In this document: positions 11,641-23,200 of the stretch, in pieces
Numbering within the stretch: position 1 is the first letter of the stretch
How the letters are laid out: every line of letters begins with the position of its first letter
DNA from: Zeugodacus cucurbitae
Lineage: Eukaryota > Arthropoda > Insecta > Diptera > Tephritidae
Direction of reading: 5' to 3'
Length of the DNA stretch: 64,000 nucleotides
NCBI RefSeq assembly: GCF_028554725.1
Contig: NC_071670.1
Span: 72,577,001 to 72,641,000 of the forward strand
The notes under the pieces: generated by a model
Seen by the model: only the letters and a program-made list of their open reading frames with translations
Database searches by the model: none
What the model was told of the DNA's origin: nothing
Position numbers and translations under genes: made by a program

Positions 11641-13849
11641 CAAGCATAGCTTCGTGGCTTACTTTGGTCCGGCAATAAAATACTTTCAATGGGAAATACC
11701 AATAAATGTGTTCTCTCCTACAAATTGAGTATGCAATGCTTTACTCGACCTATTAGTTATGCATATTAAAATAAGTTTCTTCAAAAAGGAATTCTAATCT
11801 TCAGAATGAGCATACTCACAGCATTTATATTCGAGTCACGTGCCAGTAGTGCGATGCATGGAATGTCTTAGGCTAAACAGAACATTGTGAACATAGCGGC
11901 AACAGCTGGCAAAGGAACATATGTGCCATTCATTAATCATTATGCATATAAGTTATGCTCGTTCAAGTACTTTGCCGCTTGGAATTTTAGTAATTTTCCT
12001 TTCTTCTGTAATATATAAATACTTCTTTTTGAATAAAATAATACTCTTTTTGGATAACAGAATTTTTTTTTTTCTATTTTTTTTTTCATTTCTAATTCCA
12101 ATTCCTTTTCGTTTTCTTAGCCCTTTACTCATTTCTTTCATCATCACTTCTCGCATTAGAAACTTTCTTACAACTTTTTTGTGCATGTCACTTACGTCTG
12201 CTCCCTGTCGTCAGTAGAATTATTTGAACTTTTTACCAATGCACAGTTACTTGCTGCAACACTGCACTTTTTGTACAAGCAAATAAATGCACATGTGTTC
12301 CATAGGGACTTAAGTATGTTTAAGTATACTTATGTTTCTGTCATCTGGTTTTTATTTGGTGATATGTTTCACGCTTCTTTTGACATTAGGTCGGGTGTGT
12401 TTTTGGAGCATTAGTTCCTTCATATCTCATTGTTGGTTAAATCAGAAGACTTTGTACATCGTGTGTGGGTCTTTTGTAAATATGTGTGCAAGCACTAAAG
12501 CGACTCGACGTTTTCCTAGAAAAATTCCACCACCCTAATGTCGTTATTGTAAGTACTGCACTTTGTATTGTTGTCAGAGGAATCCTCTGAAAATTCTTAT
12601 TCATGTATTCGTTGTTTTTAGAAAGTTTTTATATATGCATTCGCTTTTTCCCCCTTTTTTCATCAAAATCCAATTTTGTACATCGTATTTTTGGGCGGTG
12701 CAGGAGCGTTGCAAAAGCTAACATATGTATAGCGTTTGCTGCTTGGGCTAATGTTTAGTGTACTGTCGTTGACTATAGATGTCAACAACAGATTTAACAC
12801 CACCAGCAGAGAATGCCGTACCTTCATGTGCCATTGTTGACCATTTGCTCTGACAACCAAAACAGATGTGAAACATTGAAAGCAAAGCAGCATCAACACA
12901 AACACTCTGTATAGAGAACAAAATCGTTGTGTTTCGTGTATTAGATGAACCCCTCAGCACGGTGTCATAACATGTAAAAGCTGTCGTTCTCTACTGTGGC
13001 CCAGTAGTGGCCAAGTGCCACTTATCAGCACTTCAAGCCCTTTTCCATGTTCACTTTCATTTCACGGCTTTGATGCTCTTACCTAACCATTGTTGCTTTA
13101 CTCTTCTCCTTTAACGGCTTTCATTTTTTAATATATTTTACGTAGAAGTAAAGATCATTTACATTAGATAGCGATTGATGAAATGATGAAGAGTTCATAA
13201 AAATATAGTATATTTAACCAAATAAAATAATTTAATTTAATTACTTTTGTAATTTTCCCAATTTGCCTAAACATTCACCCACCAAACCTATCCAAATTCA
13301 ATAATACACTTTGGCTACTAAACCGTTAATTCGATCACTCAGAAGCGCAATTTAACTAACTTAACGGCACTTGTGCAGACTCACACATAAGATTGTTATA
13401 TAAAGCTGCTGGATTTGAAGTGCATATCCTTCGCGGCATAATGGGGCACATCGTTATTTTTTAGATGCCGAATGCTTAGCTTACCCGCCGTACAGACTTA
13501 TGGAATTGGTATGAGAGGAATAAGTTCGCGATAATTAAATTACGTTGAGCCAATGGTAGAGTTAGTAAACTTTGTGCGCGCTGGCTTAAACTATATACAT
13601 ATATGAATTGAAATATCAACTTACTTTTAAATAATTTCATAATAGATTAAAATTGATGAATGTATAATATGCCCATAACTCTCTGCAGACAACTAGTAGC
13701 GCTAAACAGACATACTTCCTTGTCAAAAAGAAAATAAAAAGAATTTTAGTTCACATTGTGTGGAAGCTGCAGCTTACCAAAGCAATTTCAATAATAATTT
13801 TGAGCGCAGAGTACGTGCGGAAAGGTGGATGAAGGCCTTTACCATATGT
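11641..13849. other. Spacer between inverted arms, distal part
   Basis: AT-rich DNA with a long T/C-rich tract at about 12,060-12,180. The frames of about 77-98 codons here are low-complexity (phenylalanine, leucine and serine rich) and are explained by base composition. No domain, RNA gene or transposon end was recognised. Confidence 0.5.
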
Positions 13850-13925
13850 AGTATGCATAGCTCTCCTCAAAACTGTGTGTGGGCGTGTGGCTAGCGAAAT
13901 TCTTGCTTACATAACACACATATTT

Positions 13926-14225
13926 AATTTATTTTACTTCATGTACATTATTGGGGCAGTATTCTCACAAATATTGATGGGAGGACAGACGAGTGGAGGA
14001 AGTAGTCGAAAAATAATATTTATAAGCAATTGCAATGAAAGTTACGAGAAATCTGCGCCTCTAAGGCTTCATAAACAAACTGTGGAGATTGAAAGTGAAA
14101 TGAGGAGACAAGTGATGGAGTAGAGCTCAGAAGCAATGAAAGTGCAGCAATATTTACTTTATTGACCAAGCAGTTCAAACTAACACAGCCAATGTCTTTT
14201 CGTTCCAGATACAAGTTACTCTATG
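13926..14225 (+). repeat. Near-identical patch shared by both arms (right copy)
   Basis: Partner of about 9,515-9,800. A plus-strand frame open from 13,875 ends at the stop following residues QTVEIESEMRRQVME at 14,123. Its reverse strand holds the 64-codon frame 14,214-14,020, identical to the left-arm peptide. The shared peptide segment GAVFSQILMGGQTSGGSS continues in both arms with a single G/R difference after it. I recognise no family. A small lineage-specific protein is possible but unsupported. Confidence 0.65.
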
Positions 14226-14275
14226 TGTTAAAGAGATATTTTCTAAGTGCATTGTCTCTTTAACACATAGAGTAA
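14216..14275. repeat. 21-bp perfect inverted repeat (hairpin)
   Basis: The 21 bases at 14,216-14,236 are the exact reverse complement of 14,255-14,275, separated by 18 bases. The motif is the CTCTATGTGTTAAAGAGA sequence. The left arm has just one half (about 9,510-9,530), so the hairpin arose in this arm or half of it was lost from the other. It lies exactly at the edge of the near-identical patch. Confidence 0.9.
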
Positions 14276-14339
14276 TGTAGAGTAAGTAATGCATTGAAAG
14301 CATACTTAATCAATGTGATGTACAAACAAGATAAGACGA

Positions 14340-14887
14340 GTGCGGAAGACTTTCAAAGCTTTGCATGTAATTCATTATACAAGTATGTGGACGCACGCCC
14401 ACTTCTTTACAGAGCAAACATCTTTACATGCAAGCATTATTAGTATCCTCTGCAACCGCTGTATCAGCAACTGGAACACCCACTTTGATCCACTGCCATA
14501 TTTAATTATTCCGAGTAATGGTTTACAAGAAGATGGTGAATGCGAAATGCACCTACTAGAAGCAACTGGCACACGTGATTCTTCACACCCGCAACAGCAA
14601 CAACTTTTTGTTTGGTCAAGAACAAGACCTGGTTGGAATGGACGAAAGATTGAAGGGCATTTGTCGAAAGAAATGACTGCAGCGCAAATAGAAAAATGCA
14701 GCAACATGAATAATTCACAGAAATCTGCTCCACACATACACCCACCTGCAGATAAAAGCGAGAAATAAATACTGCTCTGATAGTCAGCTAGCAATTCCTT
14801 TATATATGTCCCTAACGTTAGAGCTTTGACACTCTCAAATGCAAGTGAATCCGATAAAAATGCGCGATACACTGTCCAGTGGGACAA
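14340..14887 (-). other. Overlapping long open frames on both strands, unrecognised
   Basis: A minus-strand frame of 170 codons (14,887-14,375) overlaps a plus-strand frame of 142 codons (14,340-14,768). They are among the longest in the window and sit in the segment that the left arm has largely lost. The minus-strand product is cysteine-rich in the middle (a CCCCGC run) and the plus-strand product is hydrophilic with QQQQ. Neither shows a domain I know, and there is no visible splice or promoter support. By my rough estimate, at this base composition about 0.1 frame of 170 codons would be expected by chance in the window, so coding is possible but not shown. Confidence 0.3.
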
Positions 14888-17800
14888 ATCACCCTAATTT
14901 GTCTTTAGTGAACCCATATCTGAACTAAGTATGAAGTAAGGATAGTTTCACAATATGCATTACGCAAAATTTGAATGGGTAGAAGTTCGTAAAGTGTATA
15001 CTATTAGATGTAGTAAATACTAAAATGTTGTAAAAGAATTCTGCAAATTGACGTGATAGTGAAGAATTCACCGTTCGTGGTTCTAAAAATAAAATTAGCT
15101 CAATGCAAATGACAAAAAGCATTTACTACTAAAATCTCACAACTATAATGAAGTCATTATTATGTTAACGGTTACAGACTTAGTGCTATGGTTCTATTGC
15201 GATGTGGTTATTTATTTTGTGTTCCAAATGAAAATGAAACGCGATTGTGGAGCAACATTTATTTCCGTTCATGTGATGATTGTATAAGTACATTTATTTT
15301 ATAAATGAGTTCGCTGACTTCTCTGAAGCAACGACAGCGATGCTGTGATAAACAACGGAATTCCGTGCCAACCGGTGAGCGACATCCAGGTCAGATGAAA
15401 CATGAGCAGCCAACACTGACTACCGTACGATGCCACAATGCTTTATGGGACACCGGTGTCGCTTATGAGTGTTTCGCAGGTTACAACAACATTTGTTATC
15501 ATTTAAATTTTACAATCTTCCGGTTGAGGTCATTAACTACGTTTCTAGGAACCAACAACTTCATGGTTTCATTTGCATATATAACACAAACACATTGCGT
15601 ATAAAAAAGCTATTTGAGTGGTGTAATGTTTGGATTTTGTATAAAACCCTAAACCTGAAGTAGTGATCGATATATTTCTATAGAGAAAAGTCCAGTACTT
15701 GCCTCTTTTAGATCCTTTGTACCTATAAAGTATTTGTAATATGACGCTCTTCCATAAATTCACTTCTTAATTGTTATAAGCCTCCATGTACTATTATTAC
15801 TGCCTGGGCACTTGCTCTAATTGAACTTTCGTCTATTGAACAATTTTTAATTATTGCTCAGAAGCCATTAAAGGTCACGTCTCCGATGCAGCCATTGGAC
15901 TTGAAGTAGTTCCGACATGCTTTTGTCACTTCGTTATTTGCACCGGCGACGAACTTTTGCCAAGTTTAATGTTAACAACTTTGAGTATTACTCCATTAAC
16001 TACACCTGTTTTTTTTTAAATTTGCCCTTCCATGTCATTCAAGTGAATATGACCACTCAAAGTTTCGCTTTGGTTTGTTGCCGCCCTTCTTCTGCTCTCC
16101 TCAGTTTGCAATAATTGACATCGCCTCCCTAAATGCAGGCTGATATGAAAATAGTAAACGTGAAAGGTTCGATGAACGTTTGACGGCAGAAAGTTACAAC
16201 GAATTTTTAAGTTATTTCTAAGTTCATAGTATTCGATCTCTTCTACAGTAGACAGTAGATAAATCAATGAAAAGCCAATTTGAAAAGGAGTTGTGCAATG
16301 CATCAATGTTTGTGCGACTGAATTTTTAGGCAAAGCTTATTTAATGTAAATGTCAATTCAGTTATAAAATTAAAGATATTTCATTTCATACACTTGAGTA
16401 AAGGACAAACATTTAAACTTTAACGCATATTTTCACAGGCCAAGATAAATTGAGGAGCTTTGCACCGTAAAATAGCGTATAAAAGCAATAAACTTACAGG
16501 GTCATTAAACCTTAAACGCGTCTTGAAGACATAATAAGTCAGGGAATATACACTTCTGGCTATAACATCGAAGCTTTATGAAATGATATTTAATCCATAG
16601 AAAAAGATAACTGATCATAAAGTTTACTGATAATTAAAAAAACACTGTCATAACCGAAGGGATAACTCTCCCGTGCAGTGCCAGATCAGAGTGCACATTT
16701 CAATTTTTGAATTATGTGTTACCAGAAAAACCGAAGTACAAAACCACATTTTCCCATAGTTTTCCTTTTATTTATTACCATACCATACAGCAAAGTGGAA
16801 TGCCGCATACATACGTCTAAGGTGATTCAGGTAGCTCCCCTCTGTTCTCTAGCTTGTTTCTTCTTCTCGCTAGGAAAAACGTATATGCACAGCCTTGCAC
16901 TGCCGGTTTGCCTGCTCGTCAGTAGAATGCGTTAATTTACAAGCGTTGTGGAAAGTGCTTCATAATTTACATAAAATTACTGTGGATAATAAAGTAATTT
17001 ACTGCTTTCGAACGTGGTCTGCTGTTGCTGATATTGTTGTTGCGAGATACACGGTAGTGCAGTGTCCTGTTTGTGCATATGTCCCTACTCTCCTCTGTAC
17101 ACTTCTGGCGTCTGCCAGAATGCAATTTAATTAAAAGTAATCTTTGATTTATGCAACCATAAAGCTGTAGCTTATCCCCATGAAAACAAGTGACAAATTG
17201 AAAATAAATGAGTTTGCACCTTAAATGAAAATCAAAATGTAAAATTGTTTGCAAACGCATTAAGTTGCGTATACGCAGTGGTGTACACAGTGTATTTGTA
17301 CGGATCATGATTGAGAATTTGATCAGTTACACTTTGGTAATAGTGTACTCAGTTGCGAAGGATAGATACCAACAAAACTCATACTTATTACCCTTATTCA
17401 AATAGTACACTTTCGACTGATTGGCCTAGTTTCGACCTCAACATCAAGGCATCAATACAAGAAGCAATTATTATAGGATTTATTGGGTTTATCGGCAGCA
17501 GATAAGCAGTTATCTCAGCATAGAAACGTTTTTGATTAATCAGTGATGTGAGATTGGCATTGGTTGTGAAGTGCTTCAACATCATATCAACTGTGCTATA
17601 TCCGGTTTAAAGCAATAAATCAAAAGTGCATTATGTGTTGGCCGTAAAACAATTCTCTCACCCTCATGTACTCTTAAAGTAATATAAATAAATCTAAAAA
17701 TATATCTCCAAAATTTTACAAAGAAAATGCGCAGACAAAAACTCTTTTCAATTCAACTCACACAAATTGGGCAAATTTCGGAGAAACAAGAGACATCAAC

Positions 17801-20200
17801 ACTCATTATGCCACGGCTTAAAAGCTGTCTGTATTAATGTAGAAGAGGAAATCAAAAACCCGCATTGCTTGCTTAGCATAAAGGAGTGCCTCAGAAAGAG
17901 GAAAAAGAACCAACAACCGTATCATTGCACATGCATTCATGGTCGTCAGCTGTTTCTCATTGCACATATGCTTCTTGCCAACTGCGGGCCCTGAATTATT
18001 CAGAGATGATGCAACACCAAACAGCCTTGGGCTCGTAACGGTGTTTACACTGTTGATTATGATGGCATGAATGACAGCAACACATCACTCCTTTAAACAG
18101 CCACAAGGGGGAAGAGCTGAGGTGGCAGATCTCAGCTGGTTGCTGAATCACAGAGACATCCTATGAAAGTCGAGCGATTTCAGGCTGCCAAAGGAAAAGG
18201 AAAACGGTGAAGGAACGCCCAAATGGTTAGTTGGTGATAGAAAAGATCCACCGCATAAATTATGAAAGTACTCGGCCACATTAGCAACCTCTTTTCATAT
18301 CAACACAGTATATCTTATTTCAATGTGTAGGCAGTCAGTGCAGAAATCAGTGGATGAATTAACCGATGAAAAGTATGAGAACGTCCGAAATCACCGCCAC
18401 ATTCGCACATGAGAACATATGTTGTTAGCTCTGCTTTTGGCCTCTTCCACCATTTTTTTCACTTTTTTACTTTTTTCGGAATTCTATGTATTTGCATTAA
18501 AAATCAAAATATTCTGTTTTAGTGTCATACCGTGCAATAAAGTAAGTAGAGAGGAAATTTATTTTCTCAGAAGATTTAAAATCAAATTTAAAATTTTTCT
18601 CTCAATAAATTTAAAAATAATGATAGATACTATGTAGTACTTGCTACAGAGAAATATTAAATAATCGTTTCACAAAAAAGTTATTAAATATGACCGAGTA
18701 TAAGAGTTTTAAATTGTCTGCTCTTCATTTGACTTAATTTATGTATTCAGTTCAATTGCTTTCACCGTGGGCTCTTAGAAAAGATTGCTTTTCCATGGTC
18801 TCTCTTTGACATTTATTCATTTTATTATGACTAGTCCTTATCTCCTTCCCTTCACTCCCTCTTTGAGTGCTCATTGCACAATAGGTGGTATAGAAACCGT
18901 CACTAAGTCAGTTATTCATAATGCGGTCTGAGTGCGCTTATCAAAGCTTTTGCATAAATGGGTATTTGCTGAAGCTCCTCGACTGGAGAATTTGTCAATA
19001 TTTCGCGAATTGTTCGAAATGCGTCGCGAGAATTATTTGCTTTGTAGAGTCTGATGCATTGTTACACTTCATCAGAGCCTCCAATGCGCGTTTGTTTGTG
19101 GGATGATGTATATGGTATTACGGGCCAAAAATCGTGAGCCGGTGCGATGGAAGAAAAATACAGACTCAATAAGTCACGTTAAGTAGTTGTTTGGAAACTC
19201 ATTTGTGACAGGAACTGACTTAGAAAGCAAATCCAACTTTCAACTGTAAGCCTTGGTACCATCCCTTAATGATTTAATTAATTTATTTTTATCCTTTGAC
19301 TTAGGAAAGGTAAAATGACGACAACCAGTTTAAAAAAAGTCCATGTGCTATTTTCGGGGTCATACGTGAATTAAAATATACTTCTATTACAGATAGAGGA
19401 AAACCCCCATGGATACATGGATAGATAGCCCCAGGTCTGCAGTGACATGCCAACTTCTGCATTGCACTTTGCATGGGTTTCGGCAAAGCTATTCAATACA
19501 ATTTTTAGTGCCAAGCAAGCAATCTAGAAGAGCTCAAGAGCAAATGAAAGCGATTATATTACAAAGCAAAAGTCATTCCACAAGCGGATCAAGGTTACAC
19601 AGAGAGTCACATATTTTAGAAAATATCAAATAAAGAATTTATCTTATACGAGTCTACATACATATGTGCTTGTGGATACTACTAAAGCACATTTAAAAAC
19701 GAAAGCTTTGACTGCAGAGACAGAATGTTGAGGTCGCAAGTGTCCACCCGAAATTGCAGCGTTTCTAGAAATATATTCAGCTCGGGTGCTGCATGGCTGA
19801 GCAATGACCAGGACATGCTACCATTGCGCTCAGTCAGCGGAGCGAGGAGAAATGCAAGGCGAGCGCATTCCATTTTGTGTATAATTTCAATTATTTGTCA
19901 GTTTGTTGTATTCAAATGTAACGGAATTCGCCATCAAAAGAATAAATTGCATTCAGGACAAAGCCAAGGATGGAAGATATTTTCTCCTCGAGTATTTATA
20001 TAAATAACCAAAACTCAAAATGTTTGTTTCCAAAGTGAATGGGTCGGAATGCAATGTATATGAGTTTCGGTGATTAATGCAGGTTCAGCCAGTTAGCAGT
20101 TACTTCTCCTCACACTGTGTAGTTGCCGTAAATCAAAAGTCGTTGAATGTTGGTTGGGACTATCTTTTCCCACCCAACTTTAACGCAATGAGATCTCACC

Positions 20201-23200
20201 TCAGGTTCTGCTTTAAAATCTTATGAAATGAAATAAATTTTTACGGATCGCTCTTTTGTATTTGCCTTTTTTTAAGATACATACACACATATGTACATAT
20301 TATAATTAATACATTAAACTGCATTTTTTTCAGTGCCATCTTAAGTCTTATAGCCAACAACCAGTGACCAGTGTGTCCTAAGCCTTTATGAAAGTGCAAT
20401 CGGTAACTGTAAATTCCTGAAATATAAAAGTGAAATATCAGTAGCAGTAGAAACTCTGCAAAGACACCCGCTTGAACTTACTTGTCTTTCCAGGTGCACA
20501 CCTCATAGTCCCTGCCTCAGCTGTTGCTCGCCTTATCTCAGCGGTAGTCTGATGAAGTCGAACACCCAAAAATATGTGAATTCATATTTTTTGCATTTAA
20601 TCCTGACTCTATTCATTGGCCCTGTGACTTATTCAGTGAGTAATAGCGGGTCACATAATTTCTTAGCCTCAAAGAGACCATCCTTCATGGCTCTAGAAAG
20701 CGATAAGATATATTAGTCACGTGTTTATTACTTACGAAAACATTTAGTGGTACAGTATTAAAAACTATTCTTTATAGTTTAGTTGACGCTATTTTTCTAG
20801 TCCAGTAAAATCTTGATTGCTATACAGACTTATATTTAAAATTGCGTTTGTCAGTTGATTCGGTCTCCTTTGGATTCAAAAGTTAAAAGTAAATAGAAAA
20901 TCTCTTACAATAAACACACATCACAAAGAACAGTAGACGAAAGCCAATGAAAGCTTGGTCTCTTTCTCAGCAGGGGCTTGCGGTTGGACCAAAATATTAC
21001 ACTCAATTCACTCAATTGTTTATGTCAAATTTATACCAGAGTCCAGAGTGCAGAATTGGTGGCTGCACACAAGTACTGACTTTACTCTCAACGCCGGATT
21101 GTGTGCATATTTTCTACTGAAGTAGAGCTTGCTAAAATTTCGCTCGCAAATTAACGAACTCGCAGCTAACAACTAACAATCACAACAAATTCTATCATCA
21201 CTCCTTTCCACCGCTGTAAGCCGTGTAGATGCAATTGGCTCAACACATATTCGCCATAGTTCGCGAAAAAACAAAATTCGTAAATCTTCCAACCGCCACA
21301 GCGCCGCCGCGTGCCGCTGTGAACGTTTTTAGTGGCGTCGTAAATCTCGAGTTAGTAAAGTGAAGTTGTACTTAAGGCATGACTTAGAAACCGCAACGCA
21401 ACCGACAGCTTTCAAAGCGCCACAGCAACACCAACTTCAAAGCAGACAGTGCCATCCAAACAGTTGCAGAACTCATATGAATCAGTCAGGAAATTATGTT
21501 AAGATTAAATCGATATTCCGTGGTGTTGGCTTCGCAACTTCACTTCTTTTGCTTTTGCTTGACATTTTTGTTAAAGTTGTCGGATATTTGGGTAGTCGGG
21601 AATTTAAATAAATTCTTTTGTCCAATTTCCATGTTACACTTTTCTCCTGAATTTGACACCAAAATAGTATACAACCAAAAATGACAAAAACCGATTAGCT
21701 GCTCATAATGATGGCACATTAAAAATGGCAATTAAAATAACAATCACTGCGCCTGGAAAAAGAGGCAAGAGAAAGGGAGAGGGAGAAAAAAAAGGCAAAT
21801 GAGTAAATTGATGACTCTCTAGCGAGAGAATTAAAAATCCATTAAAATAATTCCACCAAATTACATCGATGAAATTGTTTGCGGCGTGTTAAAGTCATTT
21901 GTTTGTCCACTAGTGGTTACTGATTGGGTTCTACTTACTTTTGTCACACTTGCTCGATATTCTGCCTATTGATTTTTCATTGGTAATTTTATACTCTTTG
22001 AAATTACAAACGATTACAATAAAAAAATAAATTGTGGCATTTTTTATTACATAGTTACTTGAAAGTAGAAATTCAAATCGTCTGTGAGAACTATTACATG
22101 TTATCTAAGATGGGTTTTCAAAAAGTTACTGGTTTCAACTATTTTCGGATGAGCGGTGCTACCCTTTAGTATATCATTTGTAAAGTGAATGAATTTAAGT
22201 AGTGTAAAATTGAAAAGTAGTCGTCGATTTCGCCCATTTTGAAAATGTATTGTAAATGTGTTAAGGTAATATTGGTACCACGCTCATTATCTAGTTTTTA
22301 TACCGATTCAATTTAGCGCTTTGTGCGACCTTGAGGGAAATAGCGAAAAGGTGGAAACGGTGCTTTCAGGAACACTCAGATTATGTACTTCTAGCCTTAT
22401 TCTTCTAGCCTTCTTTGTCGGTCGGTATGACGAAGACACTAATGGAATATAATTGACGCCGAGTGAAGAGGAAAGGCTTTAAGCGAGTAACAAATAAGAA
22501 CTTATTTCCTACCAATACATTTGCTAATGAAATTCTCGGTCCTTAGAGTGGAATGGATAGCAAATCTGTACTGATGTTAAACTTAAATACAAGCAAGACA
22601 ACTATTTTAAAACTTCAACACACACATACAAAGATTTCCATATCAATGGGCAAAGTATGACAAATATTATCGAGAACAACAAAAAAGAGTTTTCCAATTT
22701 CCGCAAAAAGCAATTTGGCAAAACAAGCGAATAGTGTGGCAAACATGGCTGAACAAATATTAAGCGGCTGGGAACAATAGACCAAAGAGATAAATTACAA
22801 GAAGGCAGTGTTAATGGAAAGCACTCCATCCTATGTTGTGGCAAAGGTGGGTCGTGATTCAGAAACTATAACAAATAGAACTGGCATACCGGAGATGGGC
22901 TGCAAGGAAGAGTATATTTCTAAAATGTCACAAAGGAGTGAACCAATTTGTATTTTTCTGAAGACGAAGGAAGGAAGGATGCGACTTCAAGAATGAATTA
23001 CTTCGGTACAGTTTACTTCTCATTATTCCATAATGAGCGATCGGTTTTTTTGTGTAAATGTGAAAAGAAAAGGCATATGTGAGTAATAGTCATTATGGTG
23101 ATTGTTGTTGTGGATATAACATGATAATATGTTAAACAACATGTAACTGCCAAGAGCTTAGCGTTAATAGCATAAACACCATTACATCAATTATTCACAA

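Larger units (their letters stand above)
13850..20200 (+). repeat. Right arm of large inverted repeat (copy 2)
   Basis: This is the reverse complement partner of about 4,000-9,890. It is the longer and probably more complete arm. It keeps about 14,475-14,810, which the left arm has lost, and has additional sequence near 15,325-15,395 and 18,170-18,250. It lacks the piggyBac-type MITE. Its 15.8-19.08 kb portion is also present, in the same orientation, as a third diverged copy at 57.13-60.4 kb, so this is a dispersed repeat unit and not only a local palindrome. No coding function was recognised; the frames it contains are not consistently open across copies. If transcribed across the spacer, the arms could fold into a long double-stranded RNA. 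Confidence 0.9.

Noticed and set aside
11953..12217. Frames on both strands rich in F/L/S or K/R
   Set aside because: They read through a T/C-rich low-complexity tract and reflect composition only.
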